Below are positions 42,228-52,044 of a stretch of 64,000 nucleotides of DNA, one piece after another. The stretch covers positions 1 to 64,000 of the forward strand of contig JADJWS010000001.1 in assembly GCA_016716235.1 (NCBI GenBank), written 5' to 3'. Under the pieces are notes generated by a model that was not told where the DNA came from, did no database searches, and worked only from the letters and a program-made list of their open reading frames with translations. Source of the DNA: Candidatus Defluviilinea gracilis. GTDB lineage: Bacteria; Chloroflexota; Anaerolineae; Anaerolineales; Villigracilaceae. How positions within the stretch are numbered: position 1 is the first letter of the stretch; the number at the start of each line of letters is the position of its first letter. Position numbers and translations under genes: made by a program.

Positions 42228-44663
42228 ATGAACTATTCAACACCCGCCTTTTCCGAAGATACCCTGAGGCGAAGACGCAATGCCCTCATTGCGACCGGTC
42301 TCTATCTGTTCGCCAGCGTCATCGTAAGCGGATATCTACTGCTTCAGTTTTCTCAAGACCCTTCCTGGCAGATCAAAGTCGCAACGACCACGATGCTTGC
42401 CATGTCTATGGCGTGGGTCGTCTCCTTGTATATGATCTGGCGGGGCCGCATTGAGGCGGGAACCTGGCTCACGGTGGCGGTTTCGCTTCTGGGAGCAGTC
42501 GGCGTTATCGCTTCCATCTCCGGTCTGGGCGTGATATTCCTAATAGGCTCGGTGTTTCTCTGCGCCATAGTCGCCATCGAAACGTTGCAGACCCGCCAGA
42601 CAGCGATGATCGTCACAGGCATTGCGGCGGGCTTGCTCTTCATCTTGATGGACGCGTTTCTTCCGTGGGAGCGCATTAGCGCCGCAGGGATTCAAGCGCT
42701 GATCACCTTTATTGTCCCTGTGCCGATCGCGCTGTTGGCTTTTATCATTTTCCGTCAGTTCCGCAATTACTCCCTGCGGGTTAAACTGATCTCGTCCATC
42801 GTCTCCGCCACAGTAGCGTCCATCGTGATCTTCTCGATCGTTTCGAACAGCATTACAGCCACGCTGATTAACACGCAAGTGGAACGTAACATCAACGCCC
42901 TGGCTGATTCAAGCGTTCGCGATGTGACTAACGCCATCGACAGCAACCTCGACTCGCTTAACGCGCTAGCGCTCAATAAATTTCTCCAGGAATCCGTAGC
43001 GCAAGAGAATCCCGTTCGGTCGCCGGATAGCGGCGAATTCCAAAGCCTCGATGCGCGCTGGGGGCGCGCGCTCGACAGCGATCCGCTGATCCAAAACGTG
43101 ATCGCCGACGATCTATCGGCGGAGTTCAGAAATATTCAATCCGTCTTTCCGCAGTTCGTCGAAGTTTTTGTCACAGATCAATACGGCGCAATCATATCGT
43201 CCAGCGACCGCACGTCCGATTACTATCAAGCGGATGAGGACTGGTGGCAGGCGGCATGGAACGACGGCAAGGGCGGCGTCTACATCGGCGAGCCGGCATT
43301 TGACGAGAGCACCAATACGCTTGCCATTCAAATGGCGATCCCTGTCGCCTCGCGCAACACGGCGGGCAAACCGATCGGGGTCTTACGCGCCACAATCGAC
43401 ATCAACGAATTGGCGGCGCTTGTTTCCGCCAATCAATTCGGCAACACCGGCAAAGTGGAAATTATCTTTCAAAATAATCAACTATTGGAACATGGAGAAA
43501 CGACCTTAGGGACGATGGACGCGCAAACGGCGTCTATCCTTGACGCGCTATCAGGGGGGTACGCGCAGGTGGAATACGAAGGCGCGCCAAGTTTGGTAAG
43601 TAAAAGACCTGTTGTCGCTCCGCTGTCGCCGTACAAGGAATACATTGGCCGGCTCGGCTGGCTCGTCGTGGCGCATCAAAACCTTCAGGAAGCCCAGTTA
43701 CCCATCACGACGACCAAAAACGCCAATATGGTCGTGGCGATCATCATTGTGGTCGTCATGACGGCGGTCACAATGGGTATCGCTCAATTTATTTCCAACC
43801 CGCTTGCGCGTCTCACCGCCGCGGCAGAGAGAGCGGCAACCGGAGACCTTTCTGCCCAGACGGTCATCGATTCGAAAGACGAGATCGGCATACTCAGCAC
43901 GACGTTCAATACGATGACGTCTCAACTCAAAAATATCCTCGGCGAACTGGAACAGCGCGTGACAGCCCGCACAAAAGACCTCGCGGTCGTGGCTGAAGTG
44001 AGTGCCGCCACCTCTTCCATTCTGGAACCTCAAAGGTTATTACAGGAAGTGGTAGACCTGACCAAAGAACGCTTCCATCTCTATCACTCTCACATTTACC
44101 TGCTCGACGATGAAGGCAAAAATCTCATGCTTGCCGCCGGGGCGGGAGAACCGGGGCGCATCATGGCGGCAGAAAAGCGCTCGATCCCGCTAGACCGCGA
44201 ACAGTCGCTCGTCGCCCGCGCCGCTCGCGAACAAAAAGGCGTTACCGTGAACGATGTGACTCTGGCGCCCGATTTTTTCCCCAACCCCCTGCTACCCGAT
44301 ACGCGCTCCGAATTGGCGGCGCCGATGATCGTCGGCAATAAATTGATCGGCGTGTTCGATATTCAGTCCGATCAAGTTGGGCGCTTTACAGATTCGGATG
44401 TGAACATTCAGACCACGCTTGCCGCGCAATTGGCAACTTCCATTCAGAACGCGCGCTCGTTCGAGCAATCCAAGAAGCAGGCTGAGTTCGAAGCGCAAGT
44501 CAACCTGATCGGCAGCCGCATCCAAAGCGCCTCATCCATCGAAGAAACCCTGCAGACCGCCATCCGCGAACTGGGGAAGGCAGCCGGCGTTTCGCGGGTT
44601 AGCGCAAGCCTCGCCAAGCGGCTGGAAGCTGGCAACAATCACGACGGTCGGAACCAATCATGA
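42228..44663 (+). CDS. Membrane sensor: multi-TM N-terminus, dCache, HAMP, GAF, no kinase domain
   Basis: 811 residues. About six TM helices (about 15-180) form an N-terminal membrane module, followed by another TM helix, a dCache domain (about 205-485, 'VEVFVTDQYGAIISSSDRTSDYYQADEDWW' landmark), TM (about 500-523), HAMP ('ISNPLARLTAAAERAATGDLSAQT'), coiled coil and a GAF domain almost identical in pattern to that of the 39872 protein ('LYHSHIYLLDDEGKNLMLAAGAG', 'NPLLPDTRSELAAPMIVG'). The same kind of tail ends it ('AQVNLIGSRIQSASSIEETLQTAIRELG'). No output domain. Overlaps the next gene by 4 bp. Confidence 0.87.
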   Translation: MNYSTPAFSEDTLRRRRNALIATGLYLFASVIVSGYLLLQFSQDPSWQIKVATTTMLAMSMAWVVSLYMIWRGRIEAGTWLTVAVSLLGAVGVIASISGLGVIFLIGSVFLCAIVAIETLQTRQTAMIVTGIAAGLLFILMDAFLPWERISAAGIQALITFIVPVPIALLAFIIFRQFRNYSLRVKLISSIVSATVASIVIFSIVSNSITATLINTQVERNINALADSSVRDVTNAIDSNLDSLNALALNKFLQESVAQENPVRSPDSGEFQSLDARWGRALDSDPLIQNVIADDLSAEFRNIQSVFPQFVEVFVTDQYGAIISSSDRTSDYYQADEDWWQAAWNDGKGGVYIGEPAFDESTNTLAIQMAIPVASRNTAGKPIGVLRATIDINELAALVSANQFGNTGKVEIIFQNNQLLEHGETTLGTMDAQTASILDALSGGYAQVEYEGAPSLVSKRPVVAPLSPYKEYIGRLGWLVVAHQNLQEAQLPITTTKNANMVVAIIIVVVMTAVTMGIAQFISNPLARLTAAAERAATGDLSAQTVIDSKDEIGILSTTFNTMTSQLKNILGELEQRVTARTKDLAVVAEVSAATSSILEPQRLLQEVVDLTKERFHLYHSHIYLLDDEGKNLMLAAGAGEPGRIMAAEKRSIPLDREQSLVARAAREQKGVTVNDVTLAPDFFPNPLLPDTRSELAAPMIVGNKLIGVFDIQSDQVGRFTDSDVNIQTTLAAQLATSIQNARSFEQSKKQAEFEAQVNLIGSRIQSASSIEETLQTAIRELGKAAGVSRVSASLAKRLEAGNNHDGRNQS

Positions 44664-47600
44664 CCCAGCCGCGGAGAACCCTCATGTCTCAAATGAATCA
44701 AACAATCAACGGAATCAAGAATAAGATCGCTCTCGGGCGCTGGCGCAATCTCCGGTTGCGAGCCAAGATCATTCTCGCCCTCTTGGCGATTGAAATCCTA
44801 TCCATCAGCGCGCTAACTTTTTTTGCTCTTACGAGAGCGTCAAAGATCATAACTTCCATTTCCGACAGGTATGAGAACAGCGTCGAAGCCCAGACCGATA
44901 CGCAATTAACCAACCTGATTAATACGGAGGCGTCTAACGCCGACCAGATTTTCTCCTTGACCCAACACAATTTGATTAAATTGGCAGACTACCGGGCGCA
45001 ATTGGCGTCGCAAGGACCCGTTTTGAGTCAAGGCGCGTATTGGGACTCTCGGCAAGAAGTTGTTCTGTTGCCCGGCGGTCAATACACGAACTCACGAAAC
45101 GATCCGGGCACCGTGCTGATCCCAAGTACCGTGCAGGTGAATGACGCGATATATGACGATATTAATATTTCCGCGTATCTTGATTTTGCAGCCCCAAAAA
45201 TCCTGGAAGATCAGCCGGAAGCGGTGGCTGTTTATTACATTGGCGCGCTTGGGTACAGCGCCTACTACCCCAACCTTGATCTGGCATCCTTCGTTCCTGC
45301 AGACTATGATGTTCGCACGGAGCCTCTCTACACCATCGTCACCCCACAGAACGACCCTGACCGGAGCGTCCGCTGGACCGAACCGTATCAAGATCAGGCA
45401 GGTACCGGATTGATCGTAACCGCATCCGCGCCTGTATACAATGAAAGAGGCGTTTTCCAAGGCGTGATGAGCATCGACTTGCACCTGGGGCGCATTGCGC
45501 AGAATATCTCCCAAATTAAAGTCGGCGACACCGGTTTCGCCTTCCTCGTGGACGACACGGGGCACATTCTCGTCATGCCGCCGGAGGGCTACCCCCTCTT
45601 TGGTTTACAACCCGAAGAAGTGCCGCTCGGAGAAACGCCAACGCAAACCGTTCTCGATCGCGGCTCAGAAGAACTGCAAGCCCTCACAACTCAAATGACA
45701 GACGGCAAGTCCGGGCTGTCTATCGTGACGATCAACGGCGTGGAATCATACATGGCGTTCACGCCGCTGCAAACGGCAGGCTACAGTTTGGGAATCATCG
45801 CGCCGGTCAGCGAATTAAATACAGCCATCGCAAGTTCTCGCCAGGAAGTTCAAAACGAGACAAAGGCCTCTTTATGGATCGCGGCATTCATTCTCCTCGG
45901 TCTCTTGATCGTCGCCACCGCCTTAAGTTTTATCACCGGTCAATTTATCGCCGCGCCGCTTGTCCGCCTGACACAAACGGTGGAACAAGTCTCAGCGGGA
46001 GACCTTTCCGCTCGCGCCAAGGTCGAATCGAACGATGAAACCGGCTCTCTGGCGGCTGCGTTCAACTCTATGTCGGCTCAATTGAGCGAAAGTTTCGCCA
46101 CCCTGGAACAGCGCGTCGCTGATCGCACCCGCAACTTGGAATTAGCGGCAGAAGTGGGGCGCGCCGTCTCTCAGGTGCATGAACTCGATGTGATGCTGAG
46201 AAACGCTTGCGACCTCATCTTGAAAGAATTCAATCTGTACTACGTACAGGTCTACCTAACCGACACCAGCGGTTCCACTCTCATACTGGAAGCGGGCACC
46301 GGCGTCGTTGGCGCTCAACTGGTTGAACAAGGTCATAGCCTGCCCATCAACATCAACTCGATCAACGGGCGCGCGGCAACCGAAAAACGTTCGGTGGTGA
46401 TATCCGACACCCTCCAAAGCGCCACATTCCGTCCTAACGCATTACTGCCGGAAACGCGCGGCGAAATATCGGTGCCGCTGATCGTCGCAGGCAAGGTGGT
46501 GGGAGCGCTCGACATGCAGTCGCGCGCCCCGGGCGTATTGACGGAAGAAATATTGCCCGCTTTCGAAGCGCTGGCGGGTCAGTTAGCGATTGCCATTCAA
46601 AACGCCAACCTGTTGGAAGAAACGGAACAAGCCCGCCTTCAAGTGGAAGCGCAAGCCCGGCATCTCATCCGTGAGAGGTGGGCTGAGCATCTGGATGCCA
46701 TCCACGAGCCGGAACAATTCGGCTTCGTATTCAGCCACGACACTGTGACGCCGCTTTCAGAAGCGGATGAAACCCAACCGGCAGAGGGCGCGCAAGCCGT
46801 TGTAGCCCCGATCGCATTAGCGGGTGAAGCGCTTGGGTCCCTGGTGGTCGAACTGAACGACGATGACCGCCGCGAGCATACGAATGAATTAGCCAGCGCA
46901 GTTGCCCGCCAGGTGGCGCAACAGATCGAGAACCTGCGCCTGCTCGAAAACGCCGAGCGGTATCGCGCCGAGGCGGAAGAAGCCGCCCGCCGCCTAACCC
47001 GCGAAGGCTGGCAAACCTACGCCGAAAAAGCCAGCGGAAGCCTGGGCTATGTGTACAATCTCAAAGAAGTCCTTCCGCTCAACGGCTCGTCGTTCGAAGA
47101 GGCGGGCGCGGCTCTGCCACTGAAGGTGCGCGACGAAGTGGTGGGCAAACTTGCCGTTCAAGGCTTGGATTCAAGCGATGCGGAATCGATTGAACTTGCC
47201 AGCGCCGTCGCGGAGCGCCTCAGCGCGCACATTGAGGGTCTGCGCCAATACGACCAGACGCAATCCGCGTTGGCGCAATCGGAAAAGTTGTTCGAAGCCA
47301 GCCGCCGCATTACGCAAGCCGCAGACTTACAGGAACTGACCGCGGTCGCCGTCGAGGCGATCAACATCCCGGTCATCAACCGCGCGATCATGGGGAGCAC
47401 AAATTTAAACGCGGAAGGCGAGGTGGAGAGTCTGGATGTTATCGCCAACTGGTGGAACGGAACGGGGCACGAGGCCACGGAGGTTGGCGCCCATTATTCC
47501 ATCGAGGTCGTGCGCATGATGAAGTTATTTCTCAGTCCGACGCCTTTGTTCTTCGACGACGGCTTCGACGATGAGCGCGTTGATCCCGTCACCATGCAAC

Positions 47601-48460
47601 TGGCGCAACGCTTGAACCTGCGCGCGGTGGCTATTCTGCCCCTGCACGTTGGGTCGAAACAACTCGGCGTGCTAATGTTGGAAGGCGAAGAGCCGCACAA
47701 CTTCACCGAAGAGGAAAAACGCCTGTTTGTGGCGTTAGGTCCGCAGATCGCCACCATGCTGGAAAACCAGCGTCAGTTCGAACAGACGCAGGCGTCTCTG
47801 GCAGAAACGCAAACGCTTTACCGCATCAACGAAGCCATCGGCGGCGCAACAGAACTCGACGTGATCTATCAAACCGTGGCAAAATTATCCTGCGACGAGC
47901 TGGGATTTACGGGATCGTGGATCGCGGTATACGACCCCGCAAGCGAGACGTTACGAGGCGTGGCAGGTGAAAACATGCCGGCAGAGAGAATCACAGCCAG
48001 CCTGTCCATAAACGAAGCCACGCCTGCCACGCTGGCGGCAAAAATGCGCCACATGGTGATGGTGAACAACCCCGAAAAAGACGAGCGGATGGGAGGCATA
48101 CCGCCGGAGGTCCTGGCAAGAGTGGGCAAGGCGCTTTCCATGCCCATCATGGCTGGGCAGGAATTGCTGGGCGTGATTGCCGTAACGCGACATCGGAGCA
48201 TGGCAGATCTCGGCGAACGCGAAGAACGCATGTTGCAAGCGATTGCGACCCAACTCGCCACCGTCATGCAACGCATTAACCTCTTTGACCAAGTCCGCAA
48301 GCAAGCCGAACGCGAAGCCATGTTGAACGTGATCAACCAAAAGATCCAGAGCGCCACCAGCGTGGAAGCCGTGTTACAAATTGCGGCTCGCGAATTGGGA
48401 ACCGCGCTCGGCGCGCCGATGACGGTCGCCCAATTAAGTTTGAAGGATAAAGCCTCTTAG
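44660..48460 (+). CDS. Giant membrane sensor: Cache-HAMP-GAF and repeated GAF-like modules, no kinase domain
   Basis: 1266 residues. TM1 (about 36-57), dCache (about 65-390, with 'IDLHLGRIAQNISQIKVGDTGFAFLVDDTGHIL'), TM2 (about 398-420), HAMP ('IAAPLVRLTQTVEQVSAGDLSARA'), coiled coil, GAF 1 (about 500-640), two short GAF-like modules opening 'RHLIRERWAEHLDAI' and 'RRLTREGWQTYAEKA' (about 660-875), a divergent GAF as in the 39872 protein (about 880-1030), another GAF ('LYRINEAIGGATELDVIYQTVAKL', about 1040-1200) and the shared tail 'AEREAMLNVINQKIQSATSVEAVLQIAARELG'. No output domain. ATG 44660 is coupled to the upstream stop; ATG 44684 is an alternative. Confidence 0.85.
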   Translation: MTQPRRTLMSQMNQTINGIKNKIALGRWRNLRLRAKIILALLAIEILSISALTFFALTRASKIITSISDRYENSVEAQTDTQLTNLINTEASNADQIFSLTQHNLIKLADYRAQLASQGPVLSQGAYWDSRQEVVLLPGGQYTNSRNDPGTVLIPSTVQVNDAIYDDINISAYLDFAAPKILEDQPEAVAVYYIGALGYSAYYPNLDLASFVPADYDVRTEPLYTIVTPQNDPDRSVRWTEPYQDQAGTGLIVTASAPVYNERGVFQGVMSIDLHLGRIAQNISQIKVGDTGFAFLVDDTGHILVMPPEGYPLFGLQPEEVPLGETPTQTVLDRGSEELQALTTQMTDGKSGLSIVTINGVESYMAFTPLQTAGYSLGIIAPVSELNTAIASSRQEVQNETKASLWIAAFILLGLLIVATALSFITGQFIAAPLVRLTQTVEQVSAGDLSARAKVESNDETGSLAAAFNSMSAQLSESFATLEQRVADRTRNLELAAEVGRAVSQVHELDVMLRNACDLILKEFNLYYVQVYLTDTSGSTLILEAGTGVVGAQLVEQGHSLPININSINGRAATEKRSVVISDTLQSATFRPNALLPETRGEISVPLIVAGKVVGALDMQSRAPGVLTEEILPAFEALAGQLAIAIQNANLLEETEQARLQVEAQARHLIRERWAEHLDAIHEPEQFGFVFSHDTVTPLSEADETQPAEGAQAVVAPIALAGEALGSLVVELNDDDRREHTNELASAVARQVAQQIENLRLLENAERYRAEAEEAARRLTREGWQTYAEKASGSLGYVYNLKEVLPLNGSSFEEAGAALPLKVRDEVVGKLAVQGLDSSDAESIELASAVAERLSAHIEGLRQYDQTQSALAQSEKLFEASRRITQAADLQELTAVAVEAINIPVINRAIMGSTNLNAEGEVESLDVIANWWNGTGHEATEVGAHYSIEVVRMMKLFLSPTPLFFDDGFDDERVDPVTMQLAQRLNLRAVAILPLHVGSKQLGVLMLEGEEPHNFTEEEKRLFVALGPQIATMLENQRQFEQTQASLAETQTLYRINEAIGGATELDVIYQTVAKLSCDELGFTGSWIAVYDPASETLRGVAGENMPAERITASLSINEATPATLAAKMRHMVMVNNPEKDERMGGIPPEVLARVGKALSMPIMAGQELLGVIAVTRHRSMADLGEREERMLQAIATQLATVMQRINLFDQVRKQAEREAMLNVINQKIQSATSVEAVLQIAARELGTALGAPMTVAQLSLKDKAS

Positions 48461-48488
48461 CAGGAATCTACTTGCAGGAGAGAGACCG

Positions 48489-50384
48489 ATGACCGACAAC
48501 AAAGCCAAACAACGGGTAGAAAAGTTGTTCGCAGGGATGGAACGACCAGACTCTTCGGAATCGCCGAAGAGGAATGGGCACGGCGAACCCGTAGTGACCG
48601 CGCCTGCAAATGGCGGAGGTTCGCAATCCAACAAACCCGCTCCCGTTTCGCCGAATGAAAAAGAAGTGGAAGCGCTCAAGGCGCGCATCCTCGAATTGGA
48701 ATCGCGCCTCAAAGAGAACGAATCGCAAATCTCTTCGGCGCCGCTTCTGTACGAAAAGGAAGAGGTTGGTTTCGCTTACATGGGCGATCAAGTCCTGCCG
48801 GTTCGAGGCGACCAGCCCGAGGTCCGGAATGAAGCGAATGTGGTCAAGAGTCCTCTAACCTTTAGCGGAAAGACGATCGGCGAAGTGCAGGTCGCTCAAT
48901 CGCCCGAACGCCCGTTGACGCAAGACGATATCAAACTGGCGAACACGGTCGCGCAACAAGCGTCGCTTCAGATCGAGAACCTCCGCCTGCTCGCCGCCGC
49001 CGAACGCGCGCGCGCCGAAGCCGAAGATGCGACTCATCAATTCACGCATCGGAATTGGGCGAACTTCCTCGACGCCATTCATAACAGCGAACGCATCGGT
49101 TACGCCTACGACCAGGCGGCCGTGGAACCGTTTACTCAACCCGCGCCCACACAATACGACCATGAAGAGATCATGCAAGTGCTAGACCAGCAGGTCGGCA
49201 GACTCTTCGTCAAAGGCAACGGAACATTTACAGAAGAGGATAAAACGCTCGTCCAAGCGATAGCCAAACAGGTCGGGCAACAGGTTGAGAATATCCGCTT
49301 ATTGGCGGATGCCTCGCGCGCCCGCGCCGAAGCGGAAGAAGCCACGCGTCGCCTCACGCGCCAGAACTGGGATAGTTACGCCCAGCAAGAAGGAGCCGCA
49401 ACGGGCTTCGTGTACGACTCGATCAAGGTATCGCCGATGGCAAATGAAACGATCGCGGCGGCTGTTGACCTGCAACAACCTTTGATGGTGCGCGGCGAAC
49501 CGATCGGACAACTTTCCGTCTCGGGCTTAACAAATGTTTCGGAGGAAGCCAAAGAACTTGCGGCATCCATTGCCAAGCAAACAAGCATCCATCTCGAAAC
49601 CTTGCGCCTGACCGAAGAGTTGCAAAAACGCGCCCAGGAGTTGAAGGAACTCGACCGCCTTAAGTCCGCGTTCCTCGCCAACATGTCGCATGAGTTGCGC
49701 ACGCCGATGAACTCGATCCTCGGTTTCACAGATGTGATGCTCGAAGGCTTGGACGGCCCGCTGACGGAAAACATGGACAACGACCTGCGTCTCATCCAAA
49801 AGAACGGACAGCACCTCTTACACCTCATCAACGATGTGTTGGATATGGCAAAGATCGAATCGGGCAAGATGAACTTGAACCTTGAGAAGTTCAGAGCGCA
49901 CGCCCTGCTGGATGACGTGGTGAGCATTACCTCGACGCTGGCGGCTGACAAGAAACTCTCGCTCGTCATTGACGACGCGTCGGATCAAACCATTGAAGTC
50001 TATGCCGACAACACGCGCTTGCGGCAAGTGATGATCAACCTTGTGAACAACGCCATCAAATTTACCGAGGCGGGCAAGGTTACGATCTGCGCAAAGCCCG
50101 TCGCCGGAGCGAGAATCTTGATCTCGGTCAAAGATACCGGCATCGGCATTCCGCAGAACGATCTTGAATCGGTGTTTCAGGAATTCACACAAGTGGACGT
50201 ATCCACCACGCGCAAAGCGGGCGGAACGGGTTTGGGTCTGCCGATCAGCCGCCGTCTCGTTGAAATGCACGGCGGGCGCTTGTGGGCTGAGAGCGCCGGC
50301 ATCCACGGCGAAGGCTCGACCTTCTTTGTCGAAATGCCTCTCGAAGCGCGCGTTACAGAAGTGGTAGAAAAACGAGAAAAATAA
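48489..50384 (+). CDS. Soluble histidine kinase with repeated GAF-like modules
   Basis: 631 residues, no TM segment. After a polar N-terminus (1-60) come three copies of a ~100-residue module ending in 'QVGQQVENIRLL' type helices; copies 2 and 3 open with 'HQFTHRNWANFLDAI' and 'RRLTRQNWDSYAQQ', matching modules in the 44660 sensor. Then HisKA with 'FLANMSHELRTPMNSILGFTDVML' (about 395-418) and HATPase_c with 'MINLVNNAIKFTEAGKV', 'VKDTGIGIPQNDLESVFQEF' and 'GGTGLGLPISRRLVEMHGG'. It is the only kinase between the three kinase-less sensors and the receiver-fused threonine synthase, whose gene begins one base after its stop. Confidence 0.9.
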   Translation: MTDNKAKQRVEKLFAGMERPDSSESPKRNGHGEPVVTAPANGGGSQSNKPAPVSPNEKEVEALKARILELESRLKENESQISSAPLLYEKEEVGFAYMGDQVLPVRGDQPEVRNEANVVKSPLTFSGKTIGEVQVAQSPERPLTQDDIKLANTVAQQASLQIENLRLLAAAERARAEAEDATHQFTHRNWANFLDAIHNSERIGYAYDQAAVEPFTQPAPTQYDHEEIMQVLDQQVGRLFVKGNGTFTEEDKTLVQAIAKQVGQQVENIRLLADASRARAEAEEATRRLTRQNWDSYAQQEGAATGFVYDSIKVSPMANETIAAAVDLQQPLMVRGEPIGQLSVSGLTNVSEEAKELAASIAKQTSIHLETLRLTEELQKRAQELKELDRLKSAFLANMSHELRTPMNSILGFTDVMLEGLDGPLTENMDNDLRLIQKNGQHLLHLINDVLDMAKIESGKMNLNLEKFRAHALLDDVVSITSTLAADKKLSLVIDDASDQTIEVYADNTRLRQVMINLVNNAIKFTEAGKVTICAKPVAGARILISVKDTGIGIPQNDLESVFQEFTQVDVSTTRKAGGTGLGLPISRRLVEMHGGRLWAESAGIHGEGSTFFVEMPLEARVTEVVEKREK

Positions 50385-50385
50385 T

Positions 50386-52044
50386 ATGGCAACGCCCAAG
50401 TATCTTGAATGTAATCTCTGCGGCAACCAACAGCCGTACGAACCCCTCGTTCCCGCAGTCTGCAAAAATTGCGATTCGCAATGGCTGGAGGCGCGCTACG
50501 ATTACAACGCGTTCAAGCGCGAAATTTTACGCGGCCTCCCAAACCGCCCCTCGAACATGTGGCGTTATCAGGATGTCCTCCCGCTGAACGACCCCGCCTC
50601 GTTGGATCTTTACCCCGCCGGCGGGACTCCCCTCTGGCTGTCGCAGCGCTTCGCTCCGGACCTTGGGCATGCTTCAGTTTACATCAAGGATGAACGCTAC
50701 GGGCCGACCTCCTCCTTCAAAGATCGTCAGGCGGCGGGAGCCGTGGCGGCGATGGCGGAAAAAGGAATCAAAGAAGCGGTCATCGCCTCCACAGGCAATG
50801 CCGCTGTCGCCTATGCCGCCGCATGCGCGCGCGCGGGAATCAAACTCTGGGTCTTTATGACCAGCCTCGTGCCGCAGGAAAAACTGCGCGAGGCGGCGTT
50901 ATTCGGCGCGGAGGTGATTCGCGTCAGCGGCAATTACGACCAGACCAAACAGATCGCCGCGCAATTCGCGCAACGGCGTCAACTCCTGCTCGATCGTGGC
51001 GCATCTTCCATCTCTGCGCGTGAAGCGATGAAGACCATCGCGTATGAAATCGTCGAGCAACTCAATTGGCACGCGCCCGATTGGTACATCCAGGCAGTCA
51101 GCGGCGGGTTGGGACCGCTGGGCGTGTATCAGGGCTTCAAAGAATTATTCAACATGGGTCTCATTGACCGCATTCCCAAACTGGGAATTATCCAAGCCGC
51201 AGGTTGCGCCCCGATGGTGAATGCTTTCAAAGCCGGCAAAGATTCCGCCGAGGCGGTGATTCCCGAAACGAGCATCATCATTTTATCCACCGGCGATCCC
51301 GGCAAAGCCTATACTTATTTATGGAATCTCACCCAGCAGTTCGGCGGCGTGATGGAATCGGTGACCGATGCCGAAGCGTTCGACGCGATGCGCGCGCTTG
51401 CCAAAAGCGAGGGCATGGCGGTCGAACCGGCAACCGCCGTCGCCTTCGCGGGACTCGAGAAGTTGATCCGTACCGGCACAATTGGAACCGACGAGAAAGT
51501 TGTCGTCAATTGCACCGGTCACACGTTCCCCGTTGAAAAACATGTGCTTGGCGATCAATGGGCAGTGGATGTACACTTGAGCAAAGATCAATCTCCCGCC
51601 CCGCGCGAAGGTCTGCAAGCCGCGCTGGAAAATCTGGATGAAAAGGCAACCACTGTCTTGCTCGTGGACGATAACGCCGACGACGCCTTGCTCATCCGCC
51701 GTTTGCTCGAAGGGCACAAATCCTATCGCGTCTATCATGCCAAAGACGGCTGGGAAGGTCTCGCAATGGCTCGCCAAAAATTACCCGACCTGATCGTCTC
51801 GGACCTCACCATGCCCGGCATAGACGGGTTCGGGTTCGTTGAAGAACTGAAACTCGACCCGCGCACAAAAGATATTCCCATCGTCGTGGTCAGCGCAAAA
51901 GACATCACAACCGAAGAACGAAAACGCTTGAACGGTCACATTCAAGCGGTGTATCAAAAAGGCTCGCTTTCCACCAAAAAATTTGTGGACCAGGTGATCC
52001 ATGTCATCGAAGAATCCAGCGAACCGACAGGAGAGCAAACATGA
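50386..52044 (+). CDS. Threonine-synthase-like PLP enzyme fused to a C-terminal receiver domain
   Basis: 552 residues. Residues 1-410 are a fold-type II PLP enzyme of the threonine synthase group: N-terminal zinc-ribbon-like 'CNLCG...CKNC', PLP Lys 112 in 'GPTSSFKDRQ', 'ASTGNAAVAYAAACARAG', and the phosphate loop 'SGGLGPLGVY'. A short linker leads to a complete receiver (about 421-545): acidic pair Asp 428/429 in 'LLVDDNADD', phosphoacceptor Asp 473 in 'LIVSDLTMPGIDG', Ser 503 in 'VVVSAKD' and Lys 525 in 'YQKGSLS'. Threonine synthase turns O-phosphohomoserine into threonine. I know of no established family with this fusion. The frame is open throughout, with no stop between the domains. It is one base after the kinase gene and overlaps the next receiver gene by 4 bp. 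Confidence 0.92.
   Translation: MATPKYLECNLCGNQQPYEPLVPAVCKNCDSQWLEARYDYNAFKREILRGLPNRPSNMWRYQDVLPLNDPASLDLYPAGGTPLWLSQRFAPDLGHASVYIKDERYGPTSSFKDRQAAGAVAAMAEKGIKEAVIASTGNAAVAYAAACARAGIKLWVFMTSLVPQEKLREAALFGAEVIRVSGNYDQTKQIAAQFAQRRQLLLDRGASSISAREAMKTIAYEIVEQLNWHAPDWYIQAVSGGLGPLGVYQGFKELFNMGLIDRIPKLGIIQAAGCAPMVNAFKAGKDSAEAVIPETSIIILSTGDPGKAYTYLWNLTQQFGGVMESVTDAEAFDAMRALAKSEGMAVEPATAVAFAGLEKLIRTGTIGTDEKVVVNCTGHTFPVEKHVLGDQWAVDVHLSKDQSPAPREGLQAALENLDEKATTVLLVDDNADDALLIRRLLEGHKSYRVYHAKDGWEGLAMARQKLPDLIVSDLTMPGIDGFGFVEELKLDPRTKDIPIVVVSAKDITTEERKRLNGHIQAVYQKGSLSTKKFVDQVIHVIEESSEPTGEQT

Noticed and set aside
51590..51660. The PLP-receiver fusion as an artefact of two genes merged by a read error
   Set aside because: The frame is continuous with a normal linker, no start codon with ribosome site precedes the receiver, and no homopolymer lies at the junction. 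Raw reads would still be needed to be certain.
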